A DNA stretch of 64,000 nt from Acestrorhynchus altus. Its lineage: Eukaryota > Chordata > Actinopteri > Characiformes > Acestrorhynchidae. Under the pieces are notes generated by a model. It was not told the DNA's origin. It was given only the letters and a program-made list of their open reading frames with translations, and made no database searches. The DNA lies in NCBI GenBank assembly GCA_034509495.1, contig CM067523.1:18184379-18248378 (forward strand), given 5' to 3'. Shown piece by piece: positions 9,989 to 20,825 of the stretch (within the stretch, counting starts at the first letter, position 1; each line of letters opens with the position of its first letter). A program made the translations under genes and the position numbers.

Positions 9989-11269
9989 TTCCTCCTTGCA
10001 CACCTCCATTGATATTTGTTTGGTCTTTTTGTAAATAATATTCATTGATGATTTTTCCTAAGTAGGACCAGAGACATGGATTTATAGTGTATGAAAAAAG
10101 CTGCCACAAGTAACAAGTATATATAAAAACATGCAACTACTAAGGCTTTTCAAAAAGAAGTCTTTAACTCAGATTACAGCCTCGTCCTTGAAGGAACAAC
10201 AGGCTTTTTGTGTGGGTCTGCTTTTTCTAAAGGGCACCGCATCCCCATTTGTGAGTTTATTATTTTTGTCTTGTCGCCACGGGCCAGACGAGAGTGAGTG
10301 GCTGCTGGGACTGCGGACCTTCAGCAAGAGTCACTCAGGCAGGTTCTGTGACCTAAAAGAACTAAGCGCTGCATTCGTCTGTTACTATATAGATGTGGAC
10401 AGACTAGTCTATTTCACCCAATTTTATGCTCTGAGCTCTAGGAACTGTTTTTTTTTTTTGTTTTTTTTTTTTGGGGGGGGGAAGCAGCAGCAGCAGCAGA
10501 ATTGGAGGACTGTTTAGATGTCTTGTTGAACAGCTTGTTGTGTATGGTTCTTTGACCTGGCATATATTCAGTGTTAACAGCATTAGAGGGTTATTTGTCT
10601 TGGCCAGCAGTAGCTGGAGGCTGTATGAACAAAAGAGCACTTAATAAGGAGCAAGGGACATCTTTTTTCTTTTCGTTTCCCCCCAAATGATTCAACAGTC
10701 CTCGAAAAGAGCACGAGCGGGCCAGTCCCCTTTAGCTAGTGTTAGTGTCAGAATGGAGAGTGACTCTGAGGGCACGGCCACAGCTTAGCATAAATTAACA
10801 CATCCCAAAATAGATGAAGAACTTCTTGAAAAACAACAAGGGACTCCTCTTCCAACAAATTCTCCATAGCCCCTTTAACCTTTCATGCTGAGGAAGAAGT
10901 GTTTTATCTGACTACATAACAAATTTATTTATGATTGAAGTTGTTACATTTGGGTTAGTAATGAAAAAAAAAAAATATTGACAGCAATAATGAGACTGAA
11001 AACAGCAAAATGAAGTTTGAGTGGGAGGGGATACGTTTCTGTAGGCTGATTGGGTAGCGGTAACCTGCTATTAGCTGAATCAGTGTTACCAAATTGAGTG
11101 GCAAAGGCCACTGTCTGCATGCATGATCTGAATAATGTAATGATGGATCATGTCCTTTTCTTTTTTAGATACTCGCTCTGTCAGAAATGAGCAAATTGTT
11201 GACCGCAGTACAGGTCAAAATGGTTGAATGGTGAAATAAAGAGCAGGTTTGAATAAAAAAGAATTAGGG
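9989..11269. other. Mostly unique sequence with poly(T)/(G)
   Basis: Holds a T11-G-T13-G10 homopolymer run followed by (CAG)4-5 at about 10449-10500. The rest is non-coding with no element recognised. The 128-codon frame at 10131-10517 is translated partly from the homopolymers and has no domain. Confidence 0.45.
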
Positions 11270-11620
11270 TTGTTCCCTCGCGGCCTCCATAAGTCATAAT
11301 GAGCTACACAGATTTTAGACTTTGCTTTAGAAACACTTCATTACAAACGGGAGGCTTAACATAATGCATAATTATGCGTCAATCATGTTCAGAGTTATTA
11401 ACATAAATTGCCAATTAAATTCTACAGATGGAAAAGAGGAACAAAAGAGATTGACTGGACCATTCCTTATTAATGACATTTTTTTTTCTTTTTCTTCATG
11501 CATTTTTATGCTTTTAGATATGACAGGATGGAGAAAAGTCGAGTGTGAAATAATTCGGAGCTCTGCTGTCAAAGCTGTCGCTCTATAGATCATTAACTGA
11601 GATTTCTGTAGTTAAAACTC
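11270..11620. other. Candidate conserved non-coding element
   Basis: Unique block rich in homeodomain/POU-type cores, notably 'gcataattatgcgtcaatc' at about 11366-11384 and TTAAT/ATTAA motifs. It lacks low complexity apart from one T-run. Open frames on both strands (11364-11593) are mutual shadows. A distal enhancer is plausible but not demonstrable from one genome. Confidence 0.25.
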
Positions 11621-12095
11621 CAAATACACTCATCATCCAGGATGAGAAGCAGCTTTAATTACGGTTTGTTCCTGATTGAGAAAGGCACGGTGCACAACTC
11701 TGGAAAGGAACGGCAGCAAGACTTTGAGTAACAAGTCCACACCAATCAATAGAGCTGGTCTGCAGAGAATGCCCTCTTTTTGTTCTTCGTCTTCCACAGA
11801 TGCACAGAGCGTTCTTATTGAAACCCAAAGGCTACACTGATAACACAGCCTTATTAACAGGTGTTCTGTGCTGGACCTAATTACCTCATTATAAAAAACA
11901 ATAATCTGTGGACAGTTGAAACCTTGGCTGATTTAATTAAATGTGAATTTATTCATGAACCCAAAGGTGCCGTATGTGACTTTGACAGCAAAATTGCTTT
12001 GTTACGTCTCTCTAAAATATTTTTAGAAAGTTGCAGCATTCAGTTGTTTATAGCTGAATATTGATGATGCAACTTGTTCTTTTTTAACACATTTA
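11621..12095. other. Unassigned sequence
   Basis: Non-coding, no recognised motif. It may be part of the same unique block. Confidence 0.4.
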
Positions 12096-12603
12096 AACAT
12101 ATGGACATTTTAACCATATTGTACGATGGGGGTGATATAACTACACACATAAAACTGAAGAAAAGTCTTTAAAAATGATTTACAAAATGATTAGACCATT
12201 GTTAGAGAGGACTTTGGACAAGGCTGTCTCATATAAACCTCAGATGTTAGTTTGGTTTGCTCTTGATTGTTGGAAGTGTGTGCAATCGCCATTGCAAGAT
12301 AAGAGAAAGAAGGTTGTAGATGCTGATGAGTCTAAGAAGGGATTCCATTCCACTGCCCAGGAAATACAAGTAAAAAACTGGGCAACATCAGCAAAAAAGC
12401 TGGCCACAAGATGTGTAAAGAAGTCCCTGAAGATCCTAAAATGTCATCACGAGACCTGCAGGTAGCTCTCACCACAGTTCATGGCTCAAGTGGAGCATCT
12501 TCAAGTGGAGCATCTACCATCAGGAAGAGTCCAAACTAGCTTGATTTTATGGGAGCTGTGCAAAGATAGAACACCTAGACAAAGAGCAGTTCTGGAACAA
12601 TGT
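12096..12603 (+). mobile_element. Tc1-like 5' fragment
   Basis: A terminal-repeat-like sequence ('cataaaactgaagaaaagtc', about 12148-12167) matches the left end of the relic at 20036-20825. Inside, the plus frame at 12175-12465 includes 'RKKVVDADESKKG', equivalent to the start of the Tc1 helix-turn-helix domain, followed by broken frames holding 'atcctaaaatgtcatcac' and 'agcatctaccatcagga' blocks that recur at 20320-20400 and 26150-26240. It ends where a second Tc1-type MITE begins. Dead copy. Confidence 0.65.
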
Positions 12604-13021
12604 TCATCAAAACTATGAATGAACACATGTGGAGTTTTGTACTCAACAAAAAAAAAGGTGAAATAACTGAAAACATGTTTTATATTCTAGTTTCTTCAAA
12701 ATAGCCACCCTTTGCTCTGATTACTGTTCTGCGCTACTCTTGGCATTCTCTCAATGAGCCACCTCTGGGAACTCCTTCAGGACTGTTGGAAAACCATTTC
12801 AGGTGACTCCCTCTTGAAGCTCATTGAGAGAATTCCAAGAGTGTGCAAAGCAGATCAACGGGTGGCTATTTTGAAGATGTTATTTTTTGTTAAGTACATA
12901 ACGCCACATGTGTTCATTCATAGTTTTGATGCCTTCAGTGAGAATCTACAATGTAAATAGTCATGAAAACACAGAACACTGAGAATGAGAATGTGTGTCC
13001 AAACTTTTGGCCTGTACTGTA
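12604..13021. mobile_element. Tc1-type foldback MITE, left end truncated
   Basis: Long inverted arms. The left arm (12604-12760, 'atcaaaactatgaatgaaca' to 'gccaccctttgctctgatta') is repeated in inverse at 12818-12935 ('ctcattgagagaattccaag' to 'tgttcattcatagttttgat'). The right tip ends 'ttttggcctgtactgta', the known outer end of a common fish Tc1 family, with TA at the border. The matching left tip is absent, so the element was truncated at its junction with the preceding relic. No transposase remains between the arms. Confidence 0.75.
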
Positions 13022-13154
13022 GATGGTGAAAAACCCAGTTGTTCATTTTCAATAGAAATGTTCTTCAGTTGATGTTTAAAGAAAGTGGGCAACTCCAATG
13101 CTTGAACACCCAGGAAAAGTTTGGTCCACCACCTTGGCTACAGCACAGAGAAAA

Positions 13155-13330
13155 GTCGAGATCTGTCGGCCAATTGAGGGCTGGAATCCAGCACAGTTTG
13201 CCTATTTCCCTGCTCTAACAGACCTACTGAAGCTGAAGCTGTCAGTTGAATTAGATGTGCTTGAGCAGATAAAGCACAAAACTGTGCAGGAATCTGGCCC
13301 GCCAGGATCAGAGTTGCCCACCAGTGGTGT
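13155..13330. mobile_element. Palindromic hAT-like MITE
   Basis: The segment 'gggctggaatccagcacag' near 13180 is answered by the inverse 'ctgtgcaggaatctggccc' near 13284, with a further inverted pair inside (TTTCCCTGCTCTAACA versus TGTGCTTGAGCAGATAAA). This is the usual structure of a short fish hAT MITE. Exact ends and target duplication are unclear. Confidence 0.5.
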
Positions 13331-13429
13331 CGATCCACGTCTTTGATGAGTCTTGAGGAGTGGTGGGTCAATCCAAGCTGCAAGATGAAAGGACTATTAG
13401 TGCAGATCAGGCTTTAACCATTGCCATCA

Positions 13430-14460
13430 GGTAGGGAGGGCTGGTCCAGGGTTCTCTCTAGGCCAGCATCGTGGTTTGGAATCTAATGAACAGCTACAGG
13501 AAGCCAGTGTAGAAAACACAGCAGAGGAGTTACATGGCTGAACTGAAATGAAGATGAGTCATGTCTCTGCATTCTGGATTAGATGCAAGAGCCTGATGGC
13601 AGGTATAGGAAGAATTGCAACATTCATGTCCTGAGCTGATGAAGGACTGAAGCAGCACCTGGTGGCATCCCTAGAGAGATAAAGACAAGAGGATCCTGTG
13701 GTCGATTGCAACAAAAGCTGCAGGAAGATTAAGTAGAATCAGGACTGATGACAGTCTGGATGATCTTGCATCATGGAGTTTGTCAGCAACTGCAATGACG
13801 GCAGTTTCTGTAGAGTGTGCCGATTTGAAACCAGACTAGTTGGAGTCCTAGAGTTTGTTCTGAATGTGTGAGAGTGAGAGATGATTCAATTGATCAAGAA
13901 AACCTTTGAGAGGGAAGAAAAGAGAGATAATAGTCTGTAGTTGTTGATGATTGACCTGTGCATTGTGGACATCCTTAAGATTAGTGGACAACTCTGGTGG
14001 ACTTGAATGCAGATGGTCCAGGATTTGATGAAAAGGAGATATTCAGAACCACCGTTGAATGATGAAAGGAAGAAGGTCCTGAGCAATTGTTTTGAATTTG
14101 GTGAAAGAAATGGGTTCTAAAAGACTGGTGGTGGGATGATCAGATGTGAGTAGCTGTAAGGAATCTGTGAGAGAAGAAAGAAATGTCAGAGAAAAAAGTG
14201 GAGGAGGATGGGTTCTGATGGGAAGACTGGAGACGGAAGGAAAAGATTGGTGGATCTTGTTGACCTTCTCCTGAAAAGTGACAAATCTTCCAGACAGAAG
14301 GACGTCAGTGGCGGGGGAGCAGGAGGGTTTAGGAGGGAAGAGAAAAGGCTGAATAGCTTGAGTGGATCAGATGCTGAAGCTTTCAGTTTATCTTTGTGGA
14401 AAGACAAAAAAGGATTTGCAGTAGTTATTCCATTTGAGAACCTATAGTCTCCTGACACCC
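13430..14460 (-). mobile_element. LINE reverse transcriptase fragment, internally deleted
   Basis: The minus strand encodes a LINE ORF2. At 13681-13860 an almost continuous frame reads 'SGFKSAHSTETA', then a 'VADKLHDARSSRLSSVL' block, then 'ILLNLPAAFVAIDHRILLS'. This is RT motif A of L2/CR1-like elements (family form LDLSAAFDTVDH), with the catalytic aspartate replaced by valine. At 14186-14458 lies the Pro-rich pre-RT linker ('LFSLFSSLLNPPAPPPL'). Below 13680 the frame jumps to the late RT block (HVTPL..LHWLPV-like, antisense about 13480-13570), so several hundred bases are deleted. Inactive copy; clade assigned by motif resemblance only. Confidence 0.75.
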
Positions 14461-14489
14461 AGTGAACACCTTTGATGATTATTTATTTA

Positions 14490-15010
14490 TTTACAGTATT
14501 TAAACATATGGATATTTAATCTTCGTTGGAACTATATTGAGAAATGGAGGTGGTATAACTACAATGTAAAAAGTACATCTTTAGGTTCTTCAGTTTGAAA
14601 CTAGAGGAAGTTCTTGAGATGCTTCAAAGAACCTTCACGAAACCCTTATCATTCTATTGAATAACAAGTTCCTCAAGTATCTTATAGTTTTAACATTGTG
14701 ACGTGTGAAACAAAAAAAAAGTAAAATGTAGTTAGAAATCTGAAATTAGAAATAGAAAAGAAATAAAAAAGCTAAAATAGAAATAGAAAAGCCTAAAGAC
14801 CCTCAGAGGAAAAAATGACAGTGAAACATAAAATAGCTGAAAGAATTCTGCACGGAGGAAAATCTTCCTTTTAGTCGATGTCAGAGACGGTCGATGATTA
14901 TAGGAAACTGACAATATCAGCGATTAGGGTATAAGGTGTCCTAAACTTTTCTTCACAAGAGAAATTCATTTCTATTAAATGCATTTCACAAATTATTTTT
15001 ATATAATAGT
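14490..15010 (+). mobile_element. Decayed Tc1-like element
   Basis: The left part (14500-14580) resembles the terminal repeats at 12096 and 20036 ('ggaggtggtataactac'). The right part (14820-15005) holds 'agctgaaagaattctgcacg', 'gtcgatgtcagagacggtcg' and the end 'ttcatttctattaaatgca', which parallels the 3' end of the element at 25775-26795. The middle is A-rich, with no transposase core. Confidence 0.5.
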
Positions 15011-15219
15011 TCTTTTCACCCCCGTCTCTCAATTAAAATTAAAAAATTCAAATGTCACTCCGAGTGTGTTCTAACATTTTCACATGACTGTAGTAAGGAG
15101 CTACAATTATAAAATAGAGACGTTCAACAGCAAAAGTGCCAAAACGAATATTAATATAATATGATTACTTATAGATATTTTAAAACTGATTGCAGGAGAC
15201 TGGTCCATTGTGGCTCCCT

Positions 15220-15226
<7 letters not shown>

Positions 15227-15291
<65 letters not shown>
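15227..15291. repeat. (CA)n microsatellite
   Basis: A perfect 65-bp CA tract. Confidence 0.97.
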
Positions 15292-15293
<2 letters not shown>

Positions 15294-15684
15294 CTCTAAA
15301 TAGCTTTCCTTGATTATAGTGTGTTGTTGTTATTATTAAGCAGTTTTAGCCTGCACTGCTGACTGTGAGTCACCCCTGTGCTGGTGTAATCATTATTGAT
15401 GGGTAATAACACACTGCTTGTATGACCACCTCTATTGCATTCCAATAGGAAATCACAGCTGTCTCTGTCACTGAGCCTGTAAACTGAACCTACCATTACT
15501 TTAACCCTTAGAAGCACACAGTGATTGCTGTTCTCTGCTGTACTGTTCAATTGCATTGCAATTGTTTCATGGCATGCCGAAAGTCATAGGCTATCAGTAT
15601 GTAAATTGATTGTACGGTGGTGTTACCTCAGGGGGCAACTTGGAAATTCCCACACCTGTATACCTGGTTTATTTTTGTGTCCAG
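15292..15684. other. Unassigned sequence
   Basis: No clear element. The 3' part (15600-15684) may be the eroded 5' end of the following Tc1 copy. Confidence 0.35.
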
Positions 15685-16375
15685 TTTGAGCGAGGCATGA
15701 TTGTGGGAGTCAGACAGATGGAATATTCCATTTACAAAGTTGTGTGATCATTTCCCATTCCTCAGTCCACAGTGTCACATGTGTACTTGGAATATGTTAC
15801 AGAAGGCATTACCACCCACAGTGGACAGCACAATGGCTGGCAGAGGTGGGGGTTTTAGGACCAGCCAATCACAATTCACCCAAGTAAGCTGCAGTCAGCA
15901 TAATCCTGGGACAGATTTAGACTTGCTAGACCTAAAATACCCACCTCGGTTGGTCACCCATTGTGGAATCTGGCTGAAATTGTCTATACAAATACACAAG
16001 CAACTCAGAAACATTCGGTGCAGGAGCCCCACATATCCTACATCTCAGTGCAGCATTCTTTAGCTTCCATGGGATACAGGTGCAGACCCACTAGAGTGCC
16101 ACACAATGCCTCACCTGGCCTTGTGAGATTGCTAATTGGATCCTGGAGGACTGGCAACATGTGGTCCACTGAGTCATGGGACCAATACTTTCAGGCTGAT
16201 GGTAGGGTTCAAGTATGGTGCAAACCCCGAGAAGTTATAAATGTCAGCTGTCAACAAGGCACCGAGCAGGCCGGTGGTAGTTCCTGCTGGTTTATGGTGT
16301 ATTCTCACAGCATGGATTGAATCCATGGTCCATCTAAGCACATCATTGGTCAATGTCGACAACATTTCATAGCAA
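15685..16375 (+). mobile_element. Tc1-like transposon, 5' two thirds
   Basis: Broken plus-strand frames encode a Tc1 transposase in order: 'FERGMIVGVRQMEYSI' at about 15685 (first helix-turn-helix), 'STVSHVYLEYV', an 'ASMGYRCRPTRVPHN' block near 16060 (end of the DNA-binding region), 'STESWDQYFQADGRVQVW' near 16160-16215 (equivalent to the first catalytic Asp block SDES.F...DGRVRVW, with the Asp not preserved) and 'AGGSSCWFMVYSHS' near 16270 (VMVWG..S equivalent). It stops before the second Asp and the Glu. At least three frameshifts or stops are present. A large old copy, clearly dead. Confidence 0.8.
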
Positions 16376-16419
16376 CGATATGAAAAGGTGTCTTTTAGAG
16401 CACCTTTATTTTTAAGAGT

Positions 16420-16580
16420 GTAGTCGTGAATATCAGAGGCCTACTGGAGGCAGCTGTAGTAGTGCACGCTGTATGGTACCAGCAGCTGCTATCGTTTGGG
16501 ATGGATATCGCTGTCTAACAGTAGCTGTTTTTACAGTAATGAACTGCTGTTTTGTCATTAATACTGTAGGTGAACAGTGT
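16420..16580 (+). repeat. Dispersed repeat R1, copy 1
   Basis: The block 'cagcagctgctatcgtttgg' followed by 'atatcgctgtctaacagtag' parallels 'cagcagctgctttcatggcg' and 'atattgctgtctaacagaag' at 21955-22000. Both are followed by a further similar run with 'taatgaa' and 'gtgaa'. Family unknown; it has no coding content. Confidence 0.4.
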
Positions 16581-16871
16581 CTGCTGTCATGGTCACTTCT
16601 TTTATATTCTGAGAGTAATCGTATTTAATAGATTAGGACTTTTTTTTAGTTTTAAGAGTGTAGAAAAGGCAATGCGCTGCTGTATGTGCATGTTCCACTG
16701 CCGAATAATGATTGCCATTCCACATAAACCTTTCTCAATCGTGAGGATTAGACAGCACAGTGAGAAGAAATAATCAAATCAAAAGCAGAAGCAGTTGTTT
16801 GTTGCCCACAGGGTCATTTTAAATGGCTGTCATGTATGTGTGGCAGATGTGTAGTGAGCCATTTACCTGAC

Positions 16872-16911
<40 letters not shown>
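16872..16911. repeat. (GA)n microsatellite
   Basis: A 40-bp GA tract with one AA interruption near its start. Confidence 0.93.
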
Positions 16912-16914
<3 letters not shown>

Positions 16915-17094
16915 ATAATTTGAAATAAAATGATAAGGCAGGCCAGCTCTGTCTTGCTCTTTTTTGTTTCATCCACCTCCACTCCCCCTTTTCATTTCTC
17001 TCTTTCAGTTATGACTGCAATGACAGAGCGTTTATAGCACCGTAGAAAAGGCTAACACTATCAGACGGAAGCAGGTATGGACAGGAGGGTTTGG

Positions 17095-17640
17095 GTTTTG
17101 ATTTTGTGGCAACCAGGGCTGGATGAAATCTGCCCAGAGACTCTAAAGGCTCTGGATGTTGTTGAGCCGTCCTGGCTGACACATCTTCCCAACATCACAT
17201 AGACATCGGGGTGGTGGTCCCTCTTTTTAAGAAAGTGGACTGGAGGGTTTGTTCCAACTATAGGGGGGATTGCAGTCTTCAGCATTCACGGCAAGGTCTA
17301 TGCACCTCATGGTTCTGCATGGTGATGCAGGTTCTGTCCTGGCTGTGGAGCACTGGACCAGCTCTTGTGAGGGTCCTTGAGGGGGCATGTGGTTTGTGGA
17401 AGGCATTCAGCCATGTCCCTCTGGGCTTACTTTAGGGGGTGCTCTTGAAGTATGAGTTATGGGTCATGCGGCTACGAGACGTCGCTTTACAATTGGAGCA
17501 GAAGCTTGGTTCACATGGCAGCCAGTAAATCAGACTCCATCCGGGCTGCCCTTTGTCAGACTCTGTTCATATTTTTTATGGACAGAGTTTCTCTATGTAG
17601 TCAAATGGCGGAACGGGTCCAGTGTCCAACCTACACCTAA
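17095..17640 (+). mobile_element. Rex3-like RTE LINE, RT fragment
   Basis: Shifting plus-strand frames give 'PGLDEICPETLKALDVV', 'WLTHLPNIT', then 'VVVPLFKKVDWRVCSNYRG' near 17205-17265. After a partly lost middle comes 'SKSDSIRAALCQTLF.FFMDRVS' near 17525-17590, equivalent to the RQGCPLSP-LF-FMDRISR block. The positions that flank the classic degenerate Rex3 primer pair (WQTGVVV and QGCPLSP) are both recognisable. Rex3 is an RTE-clade non-LTR retrotransposon of fish. This copy has frameshifts, stops, no endonuclease and no 3' UTR, and it ends where a telomere-like patch begins. Confidence 0.8.
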
Positions 17641-17682
17641 CCTTTACTCTAACCCTAACCTTAAACATAAAACCTAAACCAC
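17634..17682. repeat. Short telomere-like patch (C-rich on plus)
   Basis: 'ctaacctttactctaaccct' followed by AACCTTAAACATAAAACC variants. It is the reverse orientation of the 3957-4728 array and lies directly at the 3' edge of the Rex3 fragment. Confidence 0.65.
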
Positions 17683-18266
17683 TGTGGATCCCAGACTACT
17701 CTGAACAACCGCTTACTTCGCAACCACTTAATTAGGCTGAAATGTTTGGTGATTAATAGAATTTCCTATAATCCAATGGAAGTAAAATAAGCAGTACAAG
17801 ATCAGATCTCCGTACCTTACTGCACTACCCAGCTGGCGTAGAACCACACTCAGCAGGAGGGAACACAATAACTTATCTCTCACTGCCAATGAGGCTAGGC
17901 CAGTAACCGAACAGAAGGTAGAGGCATGCTGCAAGGGAAGACAGGCTAGAGAGGAAGACAATGCAAACGGAGGTTTAGTAAAATATCCAGTATGTAAATC
18001 GGAGCTAGGTGCCAACTGGAAAGAAGTACGTAAGATTGACAAGCCATGTCTAATTAAATATTTGATGTGTCTAATCAAATATGAATGTTTTCATGGTTTG
18101 GAGAAGCTTCTTGAGGATTTCCAGTGATTTTTCATTCTCAGTGGACACCTACAGATACATCACATTCTGGAACACATATATGAAGATGAGGGCAGCAGGC
18201 TGCTGGGTGATTTCAGTGTGTCCAATCTCATTTCTGTACCGTCCTATACAGTACATACAATGCGCG

Positions 18267-18269
<3 letters not shown>
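17683..18269. other. Unassigned sequence
   Basis: Includes a 116-codon minus-strand frame (17728-18078) with no recognised domain. No element assigned. Confidence 0.4.

Positions 18270-18336
<67 letters not shown>
18270..18336. repeat. (CA)n microsatellite
   Basis: A perfect CA tract of about 67 bp, preceded by a GCGCGCACG transition. Confidence 0.97.
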
Positions 18337-18340
<4 letters not shown>

Positions 18341-19330
18341 ATATGTGATACATTCATAAAAGATGCATGAAAGATAAAAGGCTTGAATTATGCTTCCTCT
18401 CCAGCTAAAACAACAGCATGACTCTGCATAAGCACAGGCTAAATCACTGGCAGCACAGGCCGAAAGCTCGGGACTGACACGGGAAAGAGGCTGAATTATT
18501 TAGCGCATCCTGTGGCTCGCAATCTCATCATGGCCTTGTGATTCGTTTTAACTCATACTAACCACATAGCGTAATGTATAACCTATTGTACACTGCCCTC
18601 ATTGAATCCCCTGCTCCTCTGTACTGGATATGACCTTCAGTGTGGTTTGAACCTGCGCTTTATCACTCTGTTGCCTGGCTGAAACCACCTGACTCCTGTT
18701 TTCCTATAGTCTTCACTGAGGTGGAGTAAAAAAATGTCTAAATGGGTCTAATGTCTGTGTAAGTCCTCATTACCAATCTGGGAAACAGCAGCGTAACTTC
18801 TGGAGATGCTTTGTTACAGCCATAGAAAACCACAGTTGGTTCCATAAAGAACCATGCTTTTTTACTCCTTATGTAAAAATAATCAGCTTTACTGTCTCTC
18901 AGTAGTCATAAAAAGCCATCGTTCATGTTAATATAGTTGACCACAGTCTCTTACACATATAGAAGCACATTATATGTTAATCAACATTAATATGATGCTA
19001 GAAGTACTGAGACACACCTTTGTAAGTCCTAGAGCTAAAATTGAATTGAAGTCACATGTTAAAGCTCTAAATCATCTGTTTCAGGGCATGTATCACTCTT
19101 TTTAAAAAGTGCTCATTAGGCTTTTTAAATTGTTATAGAACAGGGTCTGTGAAACACTCTCTAGTGGTCCCCAAGCCCACCCTCACGGGGGGACAGTAGG
19201 GCATACTGGTCTGGTAATGGCACTTTAAATAAAATAAAATAATCACAAGAAAAATTAAACTGTATCAGGTTGAGACAATGCTACCACAGTATCTACACAT
19301 ATTTTTTTTTTTCTTGTGGGCCCTTTTAAA
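18337..19330. other. Unassigned sequence
   Basis: Mostly unique. Around 18835-18865 there is a 'ggttccataaagaaccatg' motif, a type that recurs loosely near 14580 and 19930 and is common in fish MITEs. The block at 18380-18560 is unique and balanced in composition. Confidence 0.4.
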
Positions 19331-19332
19331 TA

Positions 19333-19849
19333 CAGGGTTGGACAATGAAACTGAAACACCTGTCATTTTAGTGTGGGAGGTTTCATGGCTAAATTGGAGC
19401 AGCCTGGTGGCCAATCTTCATTAATTGAACCAGTAAGAGCAGAGTGTGAAGGTTCAATTAGCAGGTAAGAGCACAGTTTTGCTCAAAATATTGCAATGAA
19501 CACAACATTATGGGGGACATACCAGAGTTCAAAAGAGGACAAATTGTTGGTGCACGTCTTGCTGGCACATCTGTGACCAAGACAGCAAGTCTTTGTGATG
19601 TATCAAGACCCACGGTATCCAGAGTAATGTCAGCACCACCAAGAAGGACCAACCACGTCCAACAGGATTAACTGTGGATGCAAGAGGAAGCTGTCTGAAG
19701 GGATGTTCGGGTGCTAATATGTATCCAAAAAATTTCCTTCCCAAGACGAATTGATGCTGTATTGGCCGCAAAAGGAGGCCCTAGTACACCATACTAATAA
19801 ATTACTGTGGTCTAAAACCAGGTGTTTCAGTTTCATTGTCCAACCCCTG
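19333..19849 (+). mobile_element. Tc1 deletion derivative with intact TIRs
   Basis: A 517-bp element bounded by TA on both sides. Its ends, CAGGGTTGGACAATGAAACT and the inverse AGTTTCATTGTCCAACCCCTG, are near-perfect inverted repeats. The plus strand keeps the transposase N-terminus ('PEFKRGQIVGARLAGTSVTK', with small frame changes, from about 19520) and the C-terminal tail ('RRIDAVLAAKGGPS', about 19750). The DDE core is deleted. The same deletion form is present at 38373-38694, so this is a non-autonomous subfamily, not a private deletion. Confidence 0.88.
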
Positions 19850-20035
19850 TAGGTGGACCATCAGATGCAAAACGTAGAAAACACCTGCAATAGAGGTTAG
19901 ACATGTGTGAGAGCAAAGAACTCTTTGAAATTGCTAAAGAACCTTTACATTAAAAGAAGCCTTTTTAGACCTTTAACTGGTTCTTTGAACAGACTTGAAC
20001 ATATTTAATAATATAAAGATTTGATATTAATTTTA

Positions 20036-20825
20036 ATTATACTGACAGATGTAGGTGATTTATCTAACATAAAACTGAAGAAATGTCTTTTAAAATATTT
20101 TGCAAAAAAGAATGAATGGAAATGAATAGAGTTTGTTTTCTTTCTTGGACTGAAATAATTCCAAATTATTCTTTCCTATAACGGGAAAAAAAAGATATTC
20201 CCACTCCTCTATGCAGAATTCTTTCAACTATGTGCTGTGTTAACTTTGTACATTTGTCTTACATTTTTCTCAAACCCCCTCTGACACAATATCTACGATG
20301 GTTTCAATGATGAAGGACGTTCTGATGGTAGATGCTGCACTTTGATATCAGCTGAGACAAGAGCTACCTGCAGGTCCTGTGGTGACATTTTAGGACTGTT
20401 GGAGACTTCTTTTCACATTTTGTGTTCAGCTCTTCGGGCTGAACTTGCTTGGACGGCCTGACCTGACCGTGTTGACAGATGGTTTAAATGATCGCCACTT
20501 ATAAATGATTTTGTGGACAGTGGAACGGTGGATTTCTAATTGTTTGAGATCTCTTTAAATCCCTGTGTAGACTCATCTGCATCTACAACCTTCTTTCTGA
20601 AAACTTCAGAGGGCTCTTTGGATCTCACCATGATTATTCCTTTCACTTCAGCAATCAAGAGTAAACCAAACTAACATCAAGGTTTAAATAAGACGGGCAG
20701 TTTTAGACATTTTAAGTAGTGAGATTTGGATAATTACCTTTACAAATGATGTTTAAAAGACATTTCTTCAGTTTCAGGTAGCTTATATCATCTCCATCTC
20801 CAGTATAGTTCAAATGTATGTATGT
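20036..20825 (-). mobile_element. Tc1-like element with TIRs, core lost
   Basis: Inverted ends: 'cataaaactgaagaaatgtc' at 20070 and its inverse with 'gacatttcttcagtttcagg' at 20760, with GAGGTGATAT/ATATCATCTCC-type sequence outside. The minus strand encodes a Tc1 helix-turn-helix N-terminus: 'FRKKVVDADEST' (about 20590), then 'STVH/KIIYKW'-like, then 'SGRPSKFSPR' near 20435 (the typical linker GRP motif). The sequence then runs directly to the 3' end via 'aattctgcatagaggag', skipping the DDE core. Same family as 12096-12603 and 25775-26795. Confidence 0.8.
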
